A stretch of 64,000 bases of DNA from Gonocerus acuteangulatus (Eukaryota; Arthropoda; Insecta; Hemiptera; Coreidae): assembly GCA_946811695.1 (NCBI GenBank), contig OX328130.1, positions 74,489,353 through 74,553,352 of the forward strand, given 5' to 3'. A model generated the notes under the pieces. It saw only the letters and a program-made list of their open reading frames with translations. It was not told the DNA's origin and did no database searches. The position numbers and the translations under genes are program-made. Positions 21,701-32,795 of this stretch are shown one piece after another. The first letter of the stretch is position 1; each line of letters starts with the position of its first letter.

Positions 21701-23242
21701 AAGTCCGTCTCGCAGGACTGCATCATCTTAGCGCGGTTCCGTTCATATCCCTAGTCTAATTTGGAAAGATTAAAATAGAAGCAGTTATTATTTTGGTTCC
21801 ACCAGTCTTTTTTTTTAAATTAATTATTATAATGGCGTGTCAACCCATAAGGTCACTAACGCCATTCCTGTGAGTAGTAAAGTCTTGAAAGGTCATGATT
21901 TACAATCTTACGTGGAAGGGTCTGCTACACTAGAAACAGACCCGCTAGTGACAAGGTCTTGGAATCTTGGAAATCTATATTTCTAACAATAAATTGTTTT
22001 TGTTATTTTACTTAACCAGTTTTATTGTCAAATACAATATCCAACTATAAGCAATTAAAAAATAACAAGAAATAAAACAGACAAAAAGAACCATTGGAAT
22101 AAACGAAATCAATTAATTTAAAGCTTTAAGCACTTTTTTCTCCGATTGACATCGCCTAATTAAAACTTTCTTCAGAACCTTTTTTGTAGAGCATTTAGTA
22201 AGCTTCCGAATGGTAATCTTCCGCTTCACAAGATTGTCAACGGTTTTCGAGATACTAACGAAATTATACAAAGTTACCAAAACTTTTTTTGTCTGTTAAT
22301 AAAATATTTTATTCTAACCCTTCCTTTACTCTAAACGTAACAAAAATTTCAACATATTAGTGTTGATGAAACTCCAACATGCAGAAAATGTTTCAACTGT
22401 ATCCCATAATTCTAAGTACCAAAATCAACGACAAAGAACCCTCCCTAGGAAGGACGCTAGGCAGTTGAAAAGCTATATATCTTGGAAATCCATATCTCTA
22501 ACATTAAATTGTTTTTCTTATTTTTCTAAAACTGTTTTATTTTCAAATACATTATCCAACAATAAGCAATTAAAAAATAACAAGGAATAAAAAACAGACA
22601 AAAAGAACAGTTCGAATAAGCGAAATCAATTACTTTAAAGTTTTAAGCTCTTATTTCTCCGATTGACATCGCCTAATCAAAACTTTCATTCGAACCTTTT
22701 TTATAGAGCATTTAATAAGCTTTCTAATGGTATTCTTCCGTTTACCAAGATTCTCAACCTTTTTCGAGATATTAAGGAAAGTAAACAAAGTTACTACAAC
22801 TTTTTATGTCTGTTAATAAAATATTTTATTCTAACCCTTCTTTAACTCCAAACGTAACCAAAATTTCAACATATTAGTTTTGATGAAAGTAGAACACGCA
22901 GAAAGTGTTTCAACTGAATCCCATGATTCTAAGTACCCAAACCAAAAACGGTATTCAAAAAATATTTTTCCAATTTTCTCGAAAACGGTTAAAGCTATCG
23001 CCTTGAAAATGGTTTCATTCGTTTTCCTAGCCCAGGAATCATATAAAACGAGTACTCAGAAGCTTATGAACTCAAAAACGTAAGCGTTACGATTTTTTTT
23101 GCGCGAATTTCGCCCCAAACGCCATCTTCCAGTAGGCGGATTTTGCTGGTTAACGAACTTGACCTTTCAAATTGGACGAAAGATTTTTGTACCAAATTTC
23201 ATCAAAATCGGACCATTCGTCTTCTATCTAGAGAGCGAACAG

Positions 23243-23294
<52 letters not shown>

Positions 23295-23316
23295 TTATAT
23301 TTATATATATAAATAA

Positions 23317-23375
<59 letters not shown>

Positions 23376-23409
23376 AATTTGAACCACCGTTATTTTCGGT
23401 CTCTAGGGC
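21701..23409 (+). mobile_element. HINE-B copy 3, internally duplicated
   Basis: The 5' end (AAGTCCGTCTCGCAGG, TTAGCGCGGTTCC) is intact. The block beginning 'CAATATCCAACTATAAGC' and ending after 'TTTAACTCCAAACGTAACC' occurs twice in tandem (about 22000-22440 and 22500-22940). After it come 'GCTGGTTAACGAACTTGACC', a 125-base (TA)n (23248-23373) and 'AATTTGAACCACCG'. It stops at 23409 without the 3' hairpin, so it is 3' truncated. The frames inside are shadows of the repeat. Confidence 0.7.
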
Positions 23410-23821
23410 TTCATACATTTCAATGGTCATAAAAAGAGAAAGATGATTCCATATTAAACAAAAATATTGTTTAACGACTACTTTTTAAAACTCTTTCTAG
23501 AAAAGAAGTGATTAGAGTACGGTGGGTTTTTAGGAACCCATCGCAAATGGACAGCAAATTGTGTTTTATCTCTTGGGACCGGAGTAAACTCCCATTCTAC
23601 ATAAATCAATTGTATTTATACTGATATTCAAGAATGTCCCTAAATTATTTGCACATAATAGGGTCAAAATACAAAATAAAAACCCGTTTACATACTCGAC
23701 ATTTCATTAAGATAGCAATTTGGACGTGTATCATTTAACTAAGAAGAGCAATTTTAATAAAATGACTATTAAGTAAAACAGTTTTTAATTCATTGATCGA
23801 ACTTTTGTTTTAATTTTATTT

Positions 23822-23871
<50 letters not shown>

Positions 23872-23929
23872 AACTATCCTTTCCTTACAGTTTTGTGTGT
23901 CATAATTACGATTCATACTTTTGGACATA
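23410..23929. other. No supported gene; 46-base poly(A)
   Basis: A pure A run lies at about 23825-23870. Nothing else recognised. Confidence 0.6.
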
Positions 23930-24086
23930 TTAAAAATTAGTCTGGACCAATCTCTAGTCTTAAAGGACCGATTTTGCTGGTTAACGAACTCATCAATTGC
24001 TCTAGGAATCCAGTAAACCAAGTATCGTGGCTAAAAACAATACATGTGGTATTAAAGTAGTAGCTGTATGTATGTTTGTGAATATA

Positions 24087-24141
<55 letters not shown>

Positions 24142-24252
24142 GAAGAATTACCTCGTCTATCTAATATTTTTTCCTCTAATAGCCTCCTAGGTTAAATAAG
24201 TTGATAATTTTTGCGTATTAAAATTCTTATTTCCTTTTTTAACAATGGTGTG

Positions 24253-24307
<55 letters not shown>

Positions 24308-24415
24308 TTACCGAGATTATTTCAGGTCTCAGCAGATAGGATCCCTGAAGTATTGAAAATATTTTCAAAAATTCTGCCATGAGTCTAACCTCAATGGGTG
24401 GATTCCTTTGGAATG
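23930..24415 (+). mobile_element. Diverged HINE-like element with two (TA)n tracts
   Basis: Starts with the shared word 'ATTTTGCTGGTTAACGAACT' (about 23966), reaches (TA)n at 24084-24138 and 24258-24301, then a diverged version of the HINE-A 3' module (GGTCTCAGCAGATAGGATC, TTTCAAAAATTCTGCCATGA, CTCAATGGGTGG). No 5' end or 3' hairpin is preserved. It is intermediate between families A and B, hence an older relative. Confidence 0.5.
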
Positions 24416-24809
24416 TGGTGGATGTATGATATATTATAATATTGGAGAATATGGCGAAGCAATATGACAGCAGAATGAAGGGGAACTCAAACAGCGAGGA
24501 TTCAATGATGGAAGTTTTGAGGGCGGAAAAATGGAGTTCAAATCATTTCAATCATAACTCATTTCATTTCCAACATCCGAGGGAGTGGGCTCGTTGAAAG
24601 AGAATCAATATTAGATATTACATAATCACGTTAGTATATCACTAATAGTTATTTCTTTTATAATAAAATATAGTATATACTAGCTGTTATCCAGTGTGCC
24701 ATGCTACACCTACTTTCTGCCTATGACTCCCCCCGTATCAAGATCTACCTGTATACCCAGTTACGTTAGAATCGGTCAAACTGAGTAAATTTGTTTATAT
24801 CTGTCTGTG
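24416..24809. other. No supported gene
   Basis: 'ACTAGCTGTTATCCAGTGTG' near 24680 resembles the heads of retroposed insect repeats; nothing coding. Confidence 0.4.
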
Positions 24810-25024
24810 AAACAGCCGACAGAGGCCACCACCACAGCAATTCATTAAACAGCCGACAGAGGCCACCACCACAGCAATTCATTAAACAGCCGACAGAGGC
24901 CACCACCACAGCAATTCATTAAACAGCCGACAGAGGCCACCACCACAGCAATTCATTAAACAGCCGACAGAGGCCACCATCACAGCAATTCATTAAACAG
25001 CCGACAGAGGCCAGCAGCACAGCC
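24810..25024. repeat. 37-bp minisatellite, ~6 units
   Basis: Units begin AAACAGCCGACAGAGGCCAC and end GCAATTCATT, at 24810, 24847, 24884, 24921, 24958 and 24995. Units 1-4 are identical, unit 5 has one substitution and unit 6 is partial. High identity implies recent expansion or homogenisation. Confidence 0.95.
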
Positions 25025-26135
25025 TGCGAGTAGATAGCTCTTATCAAAGAAAGTCCAGCACTCCTTAGTTAGACAGTGACTGTTGATATAAAATTGAAAT
25101 AAACTGCATTACATGATTATATAATGATGTAAAGTCATCAATGAGTTCGAGTTATTCTAATTATCAAGACCATTAAATAATAAATTTGAGACATTATTCA
25201 AAATGGCTGTCGATTCCAAATGGCCGTCAGAATCTGATTGGTTCAATGTAGCCAATTTTTCTTGAACAAAACTTTTGACCTTTTGACCAAATATTGAAAT
25301 TTGATTATTTTGACCACGCCTAGGAGATTTCCCGTATCAAGGCCTACCTGTGTAACTTTGGCCAAAATCGGTATTTTAAATTGATTAAAGACCCATTTCT
25401 TACTTTATCCTTTATCTTGCATAATCTATTTAGGCTCTATTATTCAGAGCAGCTATATTCAACCTGCGGCCCGCATGCTCACTGGGTGTTTACGGTTGGC
25501 CCATGTGACGTTAGTTTATTATAAATCATTTTGGATTGCGCGCCCTTTAGAAATATCACGGTATTATTAAACGGTATTACTCATACGTTAATTTGCCGTC
25601 GATTTTGTGTGAATAACAGTTAAATATTGAATGAAGTTGTCCGTGCTTGTGACCTCGGACAACTTCAGGAAATATTAAAATGTACGCAATAAATCCGTTC
25701 ATAGTTGTTTAATTCAATTTGTAACAATCCCGAAAACCTAAGTAATCATTGACTAATATCACCATGACTAATTCGTGTTGTATGAAAAAAGGGCCGACAG
25801 GCGCCCCTACTGGTAGAACCATCCCGTCCCAATTGTAACACAATACCGACTAAACCAACATTTCTAGTGAACCGATTTAGTTTATTTTTAATACTTATCT
25901 TTGTCTTTAGATACCCATGGAGTATACAGAGTTTCGATACAATACAACAAATGTTTCGACCGGTATGGGGAAAATGGTAATTTGGGGCCGGAGTCCGCTC
26001 CAGATGGAGTGATTATGGTTATAACTGCTTTTGATTCAAGAAATATATGACAATTTTGGTTTGTTATTATAAAGAGGAATTTTACATTTATTTATCTCCT
26101 CCTACATGCCGGCATCCAGGTTTCTAAAAAAAAAA
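25025..26135. other. No supported gene; hairpin and hAT-like scar
   Basis: 'CAACCTGCGGCCCGCA' near 25460 resembles the end of a hAT-type repeat, but no partner end was found. GAAGTTGTCCG pairs with CGGACAACTTC around 25634-25667. A patch near 25855-26000 (CCGATTTAGTTTATTTTT, GGAGTATACAGAGTTTCG) is a diverged HINE-A subunit. Confidence 0.45.
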
Positions 26136-26137
26136 AA

Positions 26138-26185
26138 AAATTTCCCCGGCCTTACAGCCGGCTTCCTCAGATGGTACATGATGCT
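26138..26185 (-). ncRNA. Decayed hammerhead-like motif
   Basis: On the minus strand: CTGAGGA, one extra A, a CCGGC-TGTAAG-GCCGG hairpin, then GGGGAAA running into a T tract. Stem III and stem I are not evident, so it is inactive if related. Confidence 0.35.
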
Positions 26186-26249
26186 TGTTTGTTATCTGAA
26201 AGCAAAACGCCCCCAAAAATACAAAATGTCTGAAGTTTAAAAGCGAATA

Positions 26250-26420
26250 TTTATTTATTTATTTAAATTTTAACGTCCGTTATTATTAACTAAGAATTTT
26301 GGGACGGATTATCTATTGGTTACCACCCTCTTCTAGCCAGGATAGGGCTGATGCCTATTTTTCTAAAGAAAATCCACCATAGTGGGAATCGAGCCCACGA
26401 CCTATCACGCAAAAGAAGAG
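26250..26420 (-). mobile_element. SINE-2, truncated (minus)
   Basis: Minus-strand match to the SINE at 32804-33018: TGGGCTCGATTCCCAC (B box), AATAGGCATCAGCCCTATCC, GGTAACCAATAGATAATCC and ATTTTAACGTCC-type tail beside TAAATAAATAAA. The A-box half is missing. Confidence 0.6.
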
Positions 26421-27129
26421 ATGACAATCTGACAGGATAAAATTTCCTATATATTTTTTCTAGGAAGTAAACATTTATCAAGTAGAGTAAAAACAAAAAA
26501 TTAACCGCTTCATCGTAGTAGGCGTGATCTACGTATTCTCCAGGAGTTTGTACCAATTCGAGCCGACCAAATCAATGCCTGAAAAGTTTTTTCCAATCCG
26601 AACGATACCTTTCTCCCGACGGGATTAAGAACCGATCGTTTCTGGAATAAATGCAGTAATTATTCTTTTCCCTTCTAAAGTACACCGATAAGGACAACAC
26701 AAGGATTGATGTGCGAGTGGGGGGTTGTATTTAACCCCCCACCAGCACAGCCACATCGTTCTTCAAGTCCTAGCGGGGAGATTTAGGGGCGAAACACCCC
26801 CGGCTCTTGCTCTGGATTTGTTGCGATGGCTTCAACGGACTCCCAAACCCATAACAATAAAATACTTGGAGCATGGTTAACACGCATTCTCTCTGCGCAG
26901 GAGAGCGATCGAGCTTAGCTCAGGGGCATCAGCTCGTAAATAACCCAGTCAGTATAGCAGCGGTCCATTCGAGAAACCGCTATAGATTATGTCCAGCTGT
27001 ATATGTGAAGAAAAGTTATTACAGAAGGGCATGCCTTCATGTATGTGCTAAACCCATGGATACTCCTCAAATTTTCAGACTACCCAAAAACAATAGGGTA
27101 AAACTCAGATTCGTATTGGACATGAATGT
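26421..27129. other. No supported gene
   Basis: A 10-bp hairpin, GTGGGGGGTT/AACCCCCCAC, lies at about 26721-26747. The 90-codon frame at 26873-27145 has no recognised motif. Confidence 0.4.
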
Positions 27130-27415
27130 AGCAACGTACGTGTAACAGGTTTTTATTTAGCGACATGTGACAAGTATTAGCAAACGCCGCAAGTATAGGT
27201 GAATAGGAATGAATTCTATTCACTAAGCGACAAGTAAGCTCCCCCGCCACCTTTCTACTAATCAGTTGTCCCTTGTCACATCGTGTAGCCCAACAAGTGT
27301 TTAGTGACAAATCAGTTACTGGACGGACCTTACTGAACGCACTTGTCGACTGCTTGTAAACGAGTCCTTGTAACTTGTCACAAAGCCGAAGCGACAAGTA
27401 CTAAACTCGTGTAAA
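27130..27415 (-). repeat. ACAAGT-rich interspersed repeat, copy 2 (inverted)
   Basis: Diverged inverted copy of 9836-10140; see there. Many ACAAGT/ACTTGT words; ends unresolved. Confidence 0.5.
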
Positions 27416-28000
27416 ATATTCATTAGCCATTGCCGCCAAACTCACCAACACTTAGAAAATCCAATCCAAAACCATCCTGAATGCTCCTTATTCTGCCACC
27501 AACTTCACGCTTCATAATTAACTCCAAACCCTTTTCCTTTGAAGACCCGATTCCACACATACTTGCCAAATTCCAAAATAAACTTTCTTTGCAACAAACA
27601 CCCCTCATCTACTAGTTGTTTAGTCGACTCCACATGCTCCGACTTGCTATCCAACTAGCTATCCAACTTTAGCCCTAGTCTGTTTTCACGACTGTGTACG
27701 TCACTCACGAGCCGAAAAATGTACCGAGTGTAGACCGAAGTTGCCCGAAGGTCAAGAACTGACTGAGCTAAGTTGGACGACTTTGATCCGACTCCTCCAC
27801 TCACGCTCCAACACCATCGCCAGTCGGATGTCGGATCTTCGAGTCGTCCCTCTAAATGTTCAGACTCGTCCAACAATCGAAAAAGCCCAATCAAGATACG
27901 ACTTGTGGTCCAACTTCGGAAGTCGTTGGACTGTTGGAAGTCGTACTGCAAATCGGAACGTGAATGGCCAGCTTAATCTATCCCCGAACTGTCCCTTCCC
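27416..28000. repeat. Palindromic-word repeat shared with 21300-21460
   Basis: From about 27620, GACTCGTCCAAC, GTCCAACTTCGGAAGTCG and GTCGTACTGCAAATCGG recur as near 21290-21400, with extra inverted segments. Overlapping frames of 60-108 codons on both strands are due to this symmetry and show no domain. Confidence 0.5.
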
Positions 28001-28806
28001 GATAACCAACATCGTCGTCCCAAGAGAAAATGGCCAAGGAACATGCAAGTCCCTTATTCTTACGTAAGTTTTATTAAAAAAAATCTAAAAGTATCGGTAA
28101 ATTAGGAGTATTTGTATGAGTAGTATCGTAAAATGATTTGAGTACTACTCATATTGAAACTTTGATGGTATCGGAACAACCCTAAATGTAAGGAGAATGT
28201 ATTTGCATTATGTTTTCCTCCAATTGGTTGTACTAAAATTATCTTTTCGTGTTTCTGACCGACATAAATAGAAAGCCATTCCGAATCCATTCATTATGAT
28301 TGAATTAAAATAAACCCAAACAACAATTTAATTAATTTTACATTCACGCCACTGCTGTGAAATAAATAAGCAATTTGGAGTAATGCGTTTCTTCTGTTCC
28401 GCTAAGCGAATGGCCCGGCTTCAATGTTCAGATTCTGAAATCTCGGGCTTCTAAAAAGGGCTTTCGTTTTACTTTTAGAATTTGGAATATAAATGAAAGG
28501 AGGTCAGAAAGTTCAAATATAAATGGAAGTTCAAACGGTTAAAATTACATCCATGATTAAAGGTCAACGTAACGTTCCAACGAATTTAAAAATACTCCAT
28601 CACTCGCGGATCTTCCCAAAAAATAAGCTAATAAAAAAAATTAAGCTAAAAATATCAAGTCATAACTAATGTTGGTTTTAATATTCTATCTTTTTATATT
28701 CCTTCCTTCTTAATTTATTTTTGTTTATTATAGCATTAAATACACTTATATTTATCATGTTTTGGTTGGAGAAACTTATTTATTCTGTGCTGAAATTCCA
28801 TTTGAA
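28001..28806. other. No supported gene
   Basis: AT-rich sequence; nothing recognised. Confidence 0.5.
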
Positions 28807-29156
28807 ATGGATCTCCCAAGACACCACTTACGCCATGATATGCTTTGGGAATTCGATAAAGGAGAAGATTCTGCTTTAACTTATCGAAAACTTGTAGGAA
28901 TATATGGCGAAAATGCCATTAGTTAGCGACAAGTGCAGCGGTGGTTTGAAGGATTTCGATCGGGGAAACCTCGAGCAAGCTTGAAGACGAGCCTCGAACA
29001 GGTCTAGCAACAGAGCTTGACGACCAACTCCTGCAGGCTACTGTAGAAGAAAATCCTTTTGTAACAGTAGAAGAGTTAGCAGAAAAACTTGGATTGACAC
29101 ATTCTACAGCCCACCGACATTACTAATGGGATGACCTGATAGTAAGAAAAATCTTT
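28807..29156 (+). pseudogene. Mariner transposase N-terminal remnant
   Basis: Starts ATG at 28807 with MDLPRHHLRHDMLWEFDKG, then YRKLVGIYGENAIS, an in-frame stop, RQVQRWFEGFRSG, a frameshift, EDEPRTG, and ATVEENPFVTVEELAEKLG followed by THSTAHRH. These are the two helix-turn-helix segments that bind mariner terminal repeats. The linker and the whole DD34D catalytic domain are missing. At least two stops and one frameshift make it a fossil. No mariner terminal repeat was identified nearby. Confidence 0.85.
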
Positions 29157-29213
29157 TTAAAATAAGGGTCTAAATCTTTTTAAAATAAGGGTCTAAATCT
29201 TTTTAAAATAAGG
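29149..29213. repeat. 23-bp tandem repeat, 3 units
   Basis: Units of AAATCTTTTTAAAATAAGG plus GTCT start at 29149, 29172 and 29195; the third is cut short. Units are identical, so the expansion is recent. Confidence 0.9.
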
Positions 29214-29261
29214 TACCATTTCGAGAAGTCAAGCATATCAATTCACGGTTTATCGTTTATT

Positions 29262-29450
29262 TATTTTAATTTTAAATTCACTTTTATGAAACACAGATTA
29301 TTAAGACGGGGTAGAATAGGGTAGTAACCTGTAAATAACAGGTTACTACCCTATTCTACCCAGAATAGGGCTAATGAATAGCACACTAGTACGAGTCGAA
29401 CCTACGACCTTAAGCATGGAGTGTTCAGGCCTTAACATTCACGATATATC
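29262..29450 (-). mobile_element. SINE-2 copy with internal perfect hairpin (minus)
   Basis: The tRNA-like end (GTTCGACTCGTACTAGTG on the minus strand) and GGTAACCTG-type body are recognisable. Within it, 29309-29332 pairs perfectly with 29338-29361, a 24-bp stem and 5-base loop absent from the other SINE-2 copies. It looks like a local inverted duplication of the GGTAGTAACC segment. Confidence 0.6.
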
Positions 29451-30080
29451 CAAGACTAAGGATGCTCATGTGCAGTCATTTTTTTTTTTTTTTTTTTTTT
29501 TTTGAACTTGGCCAACTGTGTACCGCAGGAAACCTAAGACATTCTGGTCGATATTTTCTTCTTCTCATCCCATAACTTCTTGATCATTTCCCCCCAAACT
29601 CACAGACGTCTCAAAATCAACAATTTCTAACAGCTATACTGGAAGGCGCAAATAACCTAGTAGTAGAGCGTCAAACTCCATAAGCTATCCTACCCTTTCT
29701 TCATCCTTTCACTCCTGATCTTTCTTTGCTCATCTGATATTATCAATTTTGACTTCTTTTTTTTTTGTAGTGGTTTCTCTGTGAAATTTTTAATACTGTC
29801 GACTAAGTTTTAAGTCAAGGAAATCATTTTCGAGTCTTTATTTGTAGAAAAATAGATTCCATCATGTATGATGAAGCCTGGTTGCTTATTAGCGTTAGAA
29901 CTGGGTTAGCATCGCAGCAAATATTTCTGAAAAAAAAGACACTAACAAAAGAGCACACATTATCCTGCTTTTTTGTTTATTTTTTTTTTTACATCTGGCT
30001 GACGTTATAAGCGAGGTCTACTCCCAATAGGAAGGCAGGAAAGAAGTTTCCTATTCAATAAAAATACAAAAAAAAAAAAG
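29451..30080. other. No supported gene; poly(T) 29478-29503
   Basis: Low-complexity and AT-rich; no motif recognised. Confidence 0.5.
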
Positions 30081-30301
30081 GTCCGTCTAGTAGAAACTGC
30101 GTCATCTTAGCCCGTTTCCGTTCATGTACTCTACTGTTGAGTAAAGGAGTTATTGGTGAGTTTTGATTTTTCGTGAGAAAAAAAAATCTTTAGCAGAGGT
30201 AAGATTTAAGGTGCCACAACAGGAAACTAACAGTATCATACTCGGAAAAAGCTCCTCCCGCTTTCTCAACGTTAGCTCTGGTAAAACACTATTACCAAAA
30301 C
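30081..30301 (+). mobile_element. HINE-B-type 5' end and 'family H' repeat
   Basis: 30081-30120 is a diverged HINE-B 5' end (GTCCGTCTAG, CTGCGTCATCTTAGC, GTTTCCGTTC). It is followed by a repeat (GTGCCACAACAGGAAACTAA, GTATCATACTCGG, CTTTCTCAACGTTAGC) that also occurs at 33040-33240 and, inverted, at 49205-49350. It continues at 31192 after the insertion described next. Confidence 0.5.
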
Positions 30302-30508
30302 TCTATCCTTACTTCCAGCCCCACTTCTCTCCACCCCCTCCCCCCTTCTCTACTGTCTAGCCCTAACCCATCCTTCCAGTCTTCAGAAATGTTCTCTTCT
30401 TGAAACGGGACAGTTCTCAATCTTCTCAATAGGTATGTTACTATGACACTTGTACTGTATTCGCTTGGATACCATATACATGTATATTTATTTATATTGC
30501 TATTATTA

Positions 30509-30564
<56 letters not shown>

Positions 30565-30668
30565 TTATATTTATATTTTCAAGCATATAGGTACTCATAT
30601 TTATGTTAATGTTTCTAGCAATAGGTATGTCACTATACAGGTATATTTATTTATATTGCTATTATTAT

Positions 30669-30749
<81 letters not shown>

Positions 30750-30873
30750 CATTCCCTTGACAACCACCGAGGACGACAGATAGCAGCCCGAAGAAGTCGG
30801 AGATGAACCCGACGAAATATTGCGCAAAGGAGAGGAAGAACACCGCTGGAGAGAGAAGCCGTCTCACAAATCA

Positions 30874-30918
<45 letters not shown>

Positions 30919-31178
30919 TTTCAAGCATATAGGTACTCATATTTATGTTAATGTTTCTAGCCTTTTTTTGTTGTTTTTTGTTATTGTTTCTGTCCTTACG
31001 ATTGTTATACCATATATGTTTTTACAGCCCTGAAGATGGCTTGTATAGCAAGCCGAAACGTTGGCGGCAATAAATATACATTTTAGCAAATAAAATGTGT
31101 TTTATTGAATAAGAACACTGACCGAAACCCCGACGATCAACGCTTCCTACTTCCGAACGGTCGACCATATCTTCTCAA
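30302..31178 (+). mobile_element. Hammerhead-bearing Penelope-like element
   Basis: Flanked by a 13-bp duplication, CTATTACCAAAAC, at 30289-30301 and 31179-31191. The inside has a block with 'TTTTCAAGCATATAGGTACT' repeated at about 30570 and 30920, three (TA)n tracts (30513-30551, 30674-30748, 30876-30905), an arm-like segment related to 18417-18680, a hammerhead motif, and a tail CACTGACCGAAACCCCGACG through GACCATATCTTCTCAA. That tail is homologous to the 83-bp unit tandemly repeated at 58819-59478. No coding sequence. Confidence 0.65.
31024..31068 (+). ncRNA. Hammerhead-like ribozyme motif
   Basis: CTGAAGA (31030-31036), one extra T, stem II GGCTTG-TATAG-CAAGCC, GAAAC (31055-31059), then GTT with predicted cleavage after 31062. 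Stem I pairs GCC (31027-31029) with GGC (31063-31065). Stem III is only A-C/G-U without a loop, the minimal type I arrangement described for Penelope-like elements. Confidence 0.7.
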
Positions 31179-31191
31179 CTATTACCAAAAC

Positions 31192-31889
31192 GTTTCTTAT
31201 TATCTTGTCTTGTTACTAAAATACTCATTTTACTGATAAATGCAATTTAAAAAAAAAAAAGAAAAAAAAAGTAAAAAGACTTAAAAAGTGAGTTAAGAAA
31301 GTCAAATCCCGTCGAAAAGAACAAGCGGGCTTCCTTCCTTTGAAGGGGGGAGGATCCGCACCAAAACGGATAATTGCGGAAAAAATATATTGGAGGATTG
31401 TGAAAGGTAAAAGAGAAGGAAAGTACATTTAGCGAGAATACGCATTAGCCACTTTTCACCGTTGGGAAGCAAGAAGAGAAAAACCACGTCATTAGGGGAG
31501 CAGTTAGAGTGTAACATACGTTACCAACTATTGAAAAATTTCTCACACTAAATAATATACCCCTCCCCCTTTCATCAAAAAAGTTTTTTTTATCTCAAAG
31601 TGAATTAAAAAAAAAAATAATATATTTAAGGGGCAATTCCAGTAGAAAGATAAGGAAGATATATATCGGTACAAGTCTAAAACCTCCTTTTCCAAACTTA
31701 AGAATTATATAAAAATATTTAATGAACTTAGATATTCTAGAATTTCTTTAAAAATTAAAGTTTCTTAAAAATGGACGGGAACCCTGGATTATTAATACAC
31801 GGAGTCAAGGAATTCTTCCGATAAATAATTCACAATAGTTAAAAAGGAAAAAGGGAGATATAATTTACATGAAAAATAATATTATGTTT
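31192..31889. other. Family H continuation and AT-rich sequence
   Basis: 'CGTTTCTTATTATCTTG' and 'ACTAAAATACTCATTTTACTG' (31190-31232) continue the family H repeat broken by the preceding insertion, as the uninterrupted copy near 33165-33210 shows. The rest has short frames only. Confidence 0.5.
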
Positions 31890-32106
31890 AATAACGCTTT
31901 AAGGGGGTCTCCCGTGGTCTAATGGCTAGCGCCTTGGATTCATAAGCGGGAGATGGTGGGTTCGATTCCCAACCTCCGGCAGGAATTTTATCATCCCACG
32001 GCTCGCTGGTAAAATTCCTCGCTGCACCCTGGATGTCGGCGCTAATGACCTAGATGTAGATGCGCCGTAAAAAAAAAATAAAAAAAAAAAAAAATAACGC
32101 TTTAAG
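31890..32106 (+). mobile_element. SINE-1, tRNA-derived, complete copy
   Basis: A 14-bp target duplication, AATAACGCTTTAAG, lies at 31890-31903 and 32093-32106. The head has a tRNA fold with A box TGGTCTAATGGCTAGCGCC and B box GGTTCGATTCCC. The body has GGCTCGCTGGTAAAATTCC, CCTGGATGTCGGCGCTAATG and GTAGATGCGCCG, ending in poly(A). Transcription by RNA polymerase III from the internal promoter is expected. It depends on a LINE in trans. Confidence 0.9.
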
Positions 32107-32107
32107 C

Positions 32108-32160
32108 TCTAATGGCCACTGATGAGGTTGTGTGGAGGTTATGAAACATGTAGGGCAGCT
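32108..32160 (+). ncRNA. Decayed hammerhead-like motif
   Basis: CTGATGA at about 32118, an unpaired middle where stem II should be, then GAAACATGTA with a self-complementary ACATGT stem III and GGCCA/GGGC stem I pairing. A sister with the same layout but further decayed lies at 51183-51230. Loss of stem II predicts inactivity. Confidence 0.35.
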
Positions 32161-32209
32161 TTCATAACGTCATCTACGTCATCTTAGCGTGTTTCCGTTC
32201 TTATTCTCC
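32161..32209 (+). mobile_element. HINE-B-type 5' end fragment
   Basis: 'CTACGTCATCTTAGCG' and 'GTTTCCGTTC' match the HINE-B 5' end, subfamily with TTT in the subterminal repeat, as at 45457. Confidence 0.45.
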
Positions 32210-32738
32210 GGCATTGTTCAATAAATGTTTTATTCAATAATCATTCACATAAATTTTTATTGAACAAGAGTTTATTCATCCACTAATTTATTTTTTTATT
32301 CAATGAATAACAGTGTTGGCTTATTATTCAATACATTTTAATGAATACGAATTTATTCAGTTATTCATTGAACGATTTTATTTATTTAGTGAATATTTTA
32401 TTATTTTTCATTCTTCACTCATTATTTTTATACACTTAAAATAATGTGGTTCAAGGAACAACAAACTCAGATTCTTTCAAAGTTCAGTGAACAATATCGC
32501 TTATATAAATATTTTTTTACTCATTTTTATTAGACAAGATTGTTAAAATAAATGACTTGTAATTAACGAAAAATTTCAGTCAAATAAATAATTTTCATTT
32601 AAAAAAAAAATCATTCAATAAATCATTTTTATTCAATAAAAAATTTCATTCAATAAATCATTGTTATTTAATAATGAATAAAAATAAAATGTTATTCATC
32701 GAATTGACTGAATAATGAATGATCTTTGACCAACACTG
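32210..32738. mobile_element. hAT-like AT-rich MITE(s)
   Basis: CAGTGTTGGC at 32311 and CCAACACTG ending 32738 form inverted ends around ATTCAATGAATAA-type filler. A further half-element lies on the left (32210-32310). No clear target duplication was found, suggesting nesting or decay. Related to 7873-8317. Confidence 0.5.
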
Positions 32739-32795
32739 TGGAATAGGAATATTCAATATTTTGTTTTGATCTTTCGAGAGAGAGAGAGAAAAAAA

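Noticed and set aside
31904..31985. Functional tRNA gene
   Set aside because: The tRNA-like head continues into a SINE body with poly(A) and a 14-bp target duplication, and the same unit recurs at 40210 and 44331.
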